64,000 nt of DNA, from positions 16,351-80,350 of the forward strand of contig JACEFZ010012630.1 in NCBI GenBank assembly GCA_014155875.1, read 5' to 3'. The notes under the pieces were generated by a model, which searched no databases, was not told the DNA's origin, and was given only the letters and a program-made list of their open reading frames with translations. Source of the stretch: Cepaea nemoralis (Eukaryota; Mollusca; Gastropoda; Stylommatophora; Helicidae). Of the stretch, positions 63,070-64,000 are shown piece after piece (position 1 is the first letter of the stretch; every line of letters begins with the position of its first letter). The translations under genes and the position numbers were made by a program.

Positions 63070-63284
63070 CTGAAAATTTCCAGTCAAAATGCTTGAATGA
63101 TGTGCTTCGTACTGAAAATAACATTTCAATCTACTGACGTGGCAGACATTTCTAGAACTTCAGATCTGAGACTAAGCCATTCCTTCCTTTATAGTGCATA
63201 AATCTACACATTTCCTTTCTCTACCATAAGAACCTCCAGCAAAAAAAATAAAATGTAAGGACAATCTTTGAGAATGTGCATCTT

Positions 63285-63660
63285 TCCTGTGGCAACATAC
63301 AGATGTGAGTCATGGACCAGTTCACAGTCATTAACGAAGAAAGTTGGGGCTTTTAAGCTTAAATGTTATGAAAAGTTCTTAGAATATCGTGGACCCAGAA
63401 GAAGAAAAATACTGACATTCTACAAGATCTGAACAACGGAGAAAACTGACACATATCCTGTATCATATACCAGAAACTGAAATGCCTAGGCCACATTAAA
63501 CATCACAGTGGCTTGAAAAGAACAGTGATGGAAGACATGGTTCCTGGAGGAGGAGACATGGGTCGACCAGCTCAAAGATGGACACAGGACAATGCAGACA
63601 CTGTGAGGTAGGAGAAATTGCAAAAAATAGAGAACATTTTCAGTGGGGTGTGATGAGAGT
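63285..63660 (+). mobile_element. LINE reverse transcriptase C-terminal fragment
   Basis: The plus strand reads YRCESWTSSQSLTKKVGAFK then LKCYEKFLEYRGPRRR. After frameshifts it reads ...KCLGHIKHHSGLKRTVMEDM, VPGGGDMGRPAQRWTQD. This is the YG.ESWT....KK.EAFE..CYR..L.I...GHI.RH.GLE.T..EG.V.G.R.RGRP..RW.D block of RTE-like elements. Confidence 0.75.
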
Positions 63661-63825
63661 GATATTCTGGACAGGTTCTGCTACAAGATGATGTTGGCAA
63701 GTCTGACACAGGCTCTTTACCATGTTTCATGTTTAAATATTGACACTGTCTTGACTTGCTGGACCAAGGCTGGAAGGGATCCTCAGAACCTTTACACTAG
63801 GGGACAGGTGCTATATCTATACTGT

Positions 63826-64000
63826 TAGCTCTGTCAGCCCCAGGAAGTTAAGTGACTAGATCTGTATCAAGATGTATGACTTTAGTTTATGCACATTTAG
63901 ACACTTTTCAGTTCCAGAGTTCTATGACTACATTTGTATCAAGATGAATGACTTTAATTATGCACATTAGAGACTCGTTATCTCTGTCAGCCCCAGGCAT
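63826..64000. repeat. About 140-bp imperfect tandem duplication at the window edge
   Basis: GCTCTGTCAGCCCCAGG (63829) recurs as TCTCTGTCAGCCCCAGG (63981), and TGTATCAAGATG(T/A)ATGACTTTA occurs at 63862 and 63929. The window ends inside the repeat. Confidence 0.6.

Noticed and set aside
62805..62885. Hammerhead ribozyme
   Set aside because: CTGATGA is present, but no GAAA partner or stems could be completed by eye; recorded only as a dispersed repeat.

Overview
The window reads as animal nuclear DNA. It holds one gene split into many short exons with GT..AG introns, no operons, dense LINE and SINE debris, and about 14-15 kb of mini- and microsatellites (over a fifth of the window). The LINE and tRNA-SINE mix would suit a lophotrochozoan such as a mollusc, but that is inference and I cannot name a species.

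Cellular genes. (1) The minus strand from about 63.1 kb down to 19.4 kb carries the 3' part of a molybdo-flavoenzyme gene of the aldehyde oxidase / xanthine dehydrogenase (AOX/XDH) family. Twelve exons could be placed with consensus splice sites. All adjoining ones join in phase, and together they encode most of the molybdopterin-binding domain down to the stop codon (TAA, 19364-19366). A thirteenth, at 53631-53751, has the right position, phases and N-terminal sequence but contains an in-frame TGA and is too short. The exons for the N-terminal iron-sulfur and FAD domains must lie beyond 64 kb. (2) Bases 1-1807 on the minus strand are one long open exon (602 codons, open at the window edge) of a serine-rich, low-complexity, probably nuclear protein that I do not recognise.

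Layout. 1-2.7 kb: the unknown gene and its upstream region. 2.7-11.3 kb: nested non-LTR retrotransposons, including a 69-bp minisatellite that is an expansion of a LINE RNase H motif. 11.4-19.3 kb: 25-bp and 18-bp minisatellites and LINE scraps. 19.4-63.1 kb: the AOX/XDH gene, with introns filled by SINEs (five tRNA-headed families), at least five LINE families and large tandem arrays (41, 45, 48, 22, 51 and 36 bp units). 63.1-64 kb: intron with a LINE fragment.

The repeats interact. A (CTCAA)n-tailed LINE with RNase H has landed antisense in the 3' reverse transcriptase region of other LINEs three times, twice at the same site. Two minisatellites can be traced to retroelement sequence. One minisatellite is split by a (TTCG)n-tailed LINE. 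A 325-bp near-perfect hairpin element with a 13-bp target duplication sits inside another LINE. All similarity statements come from reading the sequence; no database search was possible.
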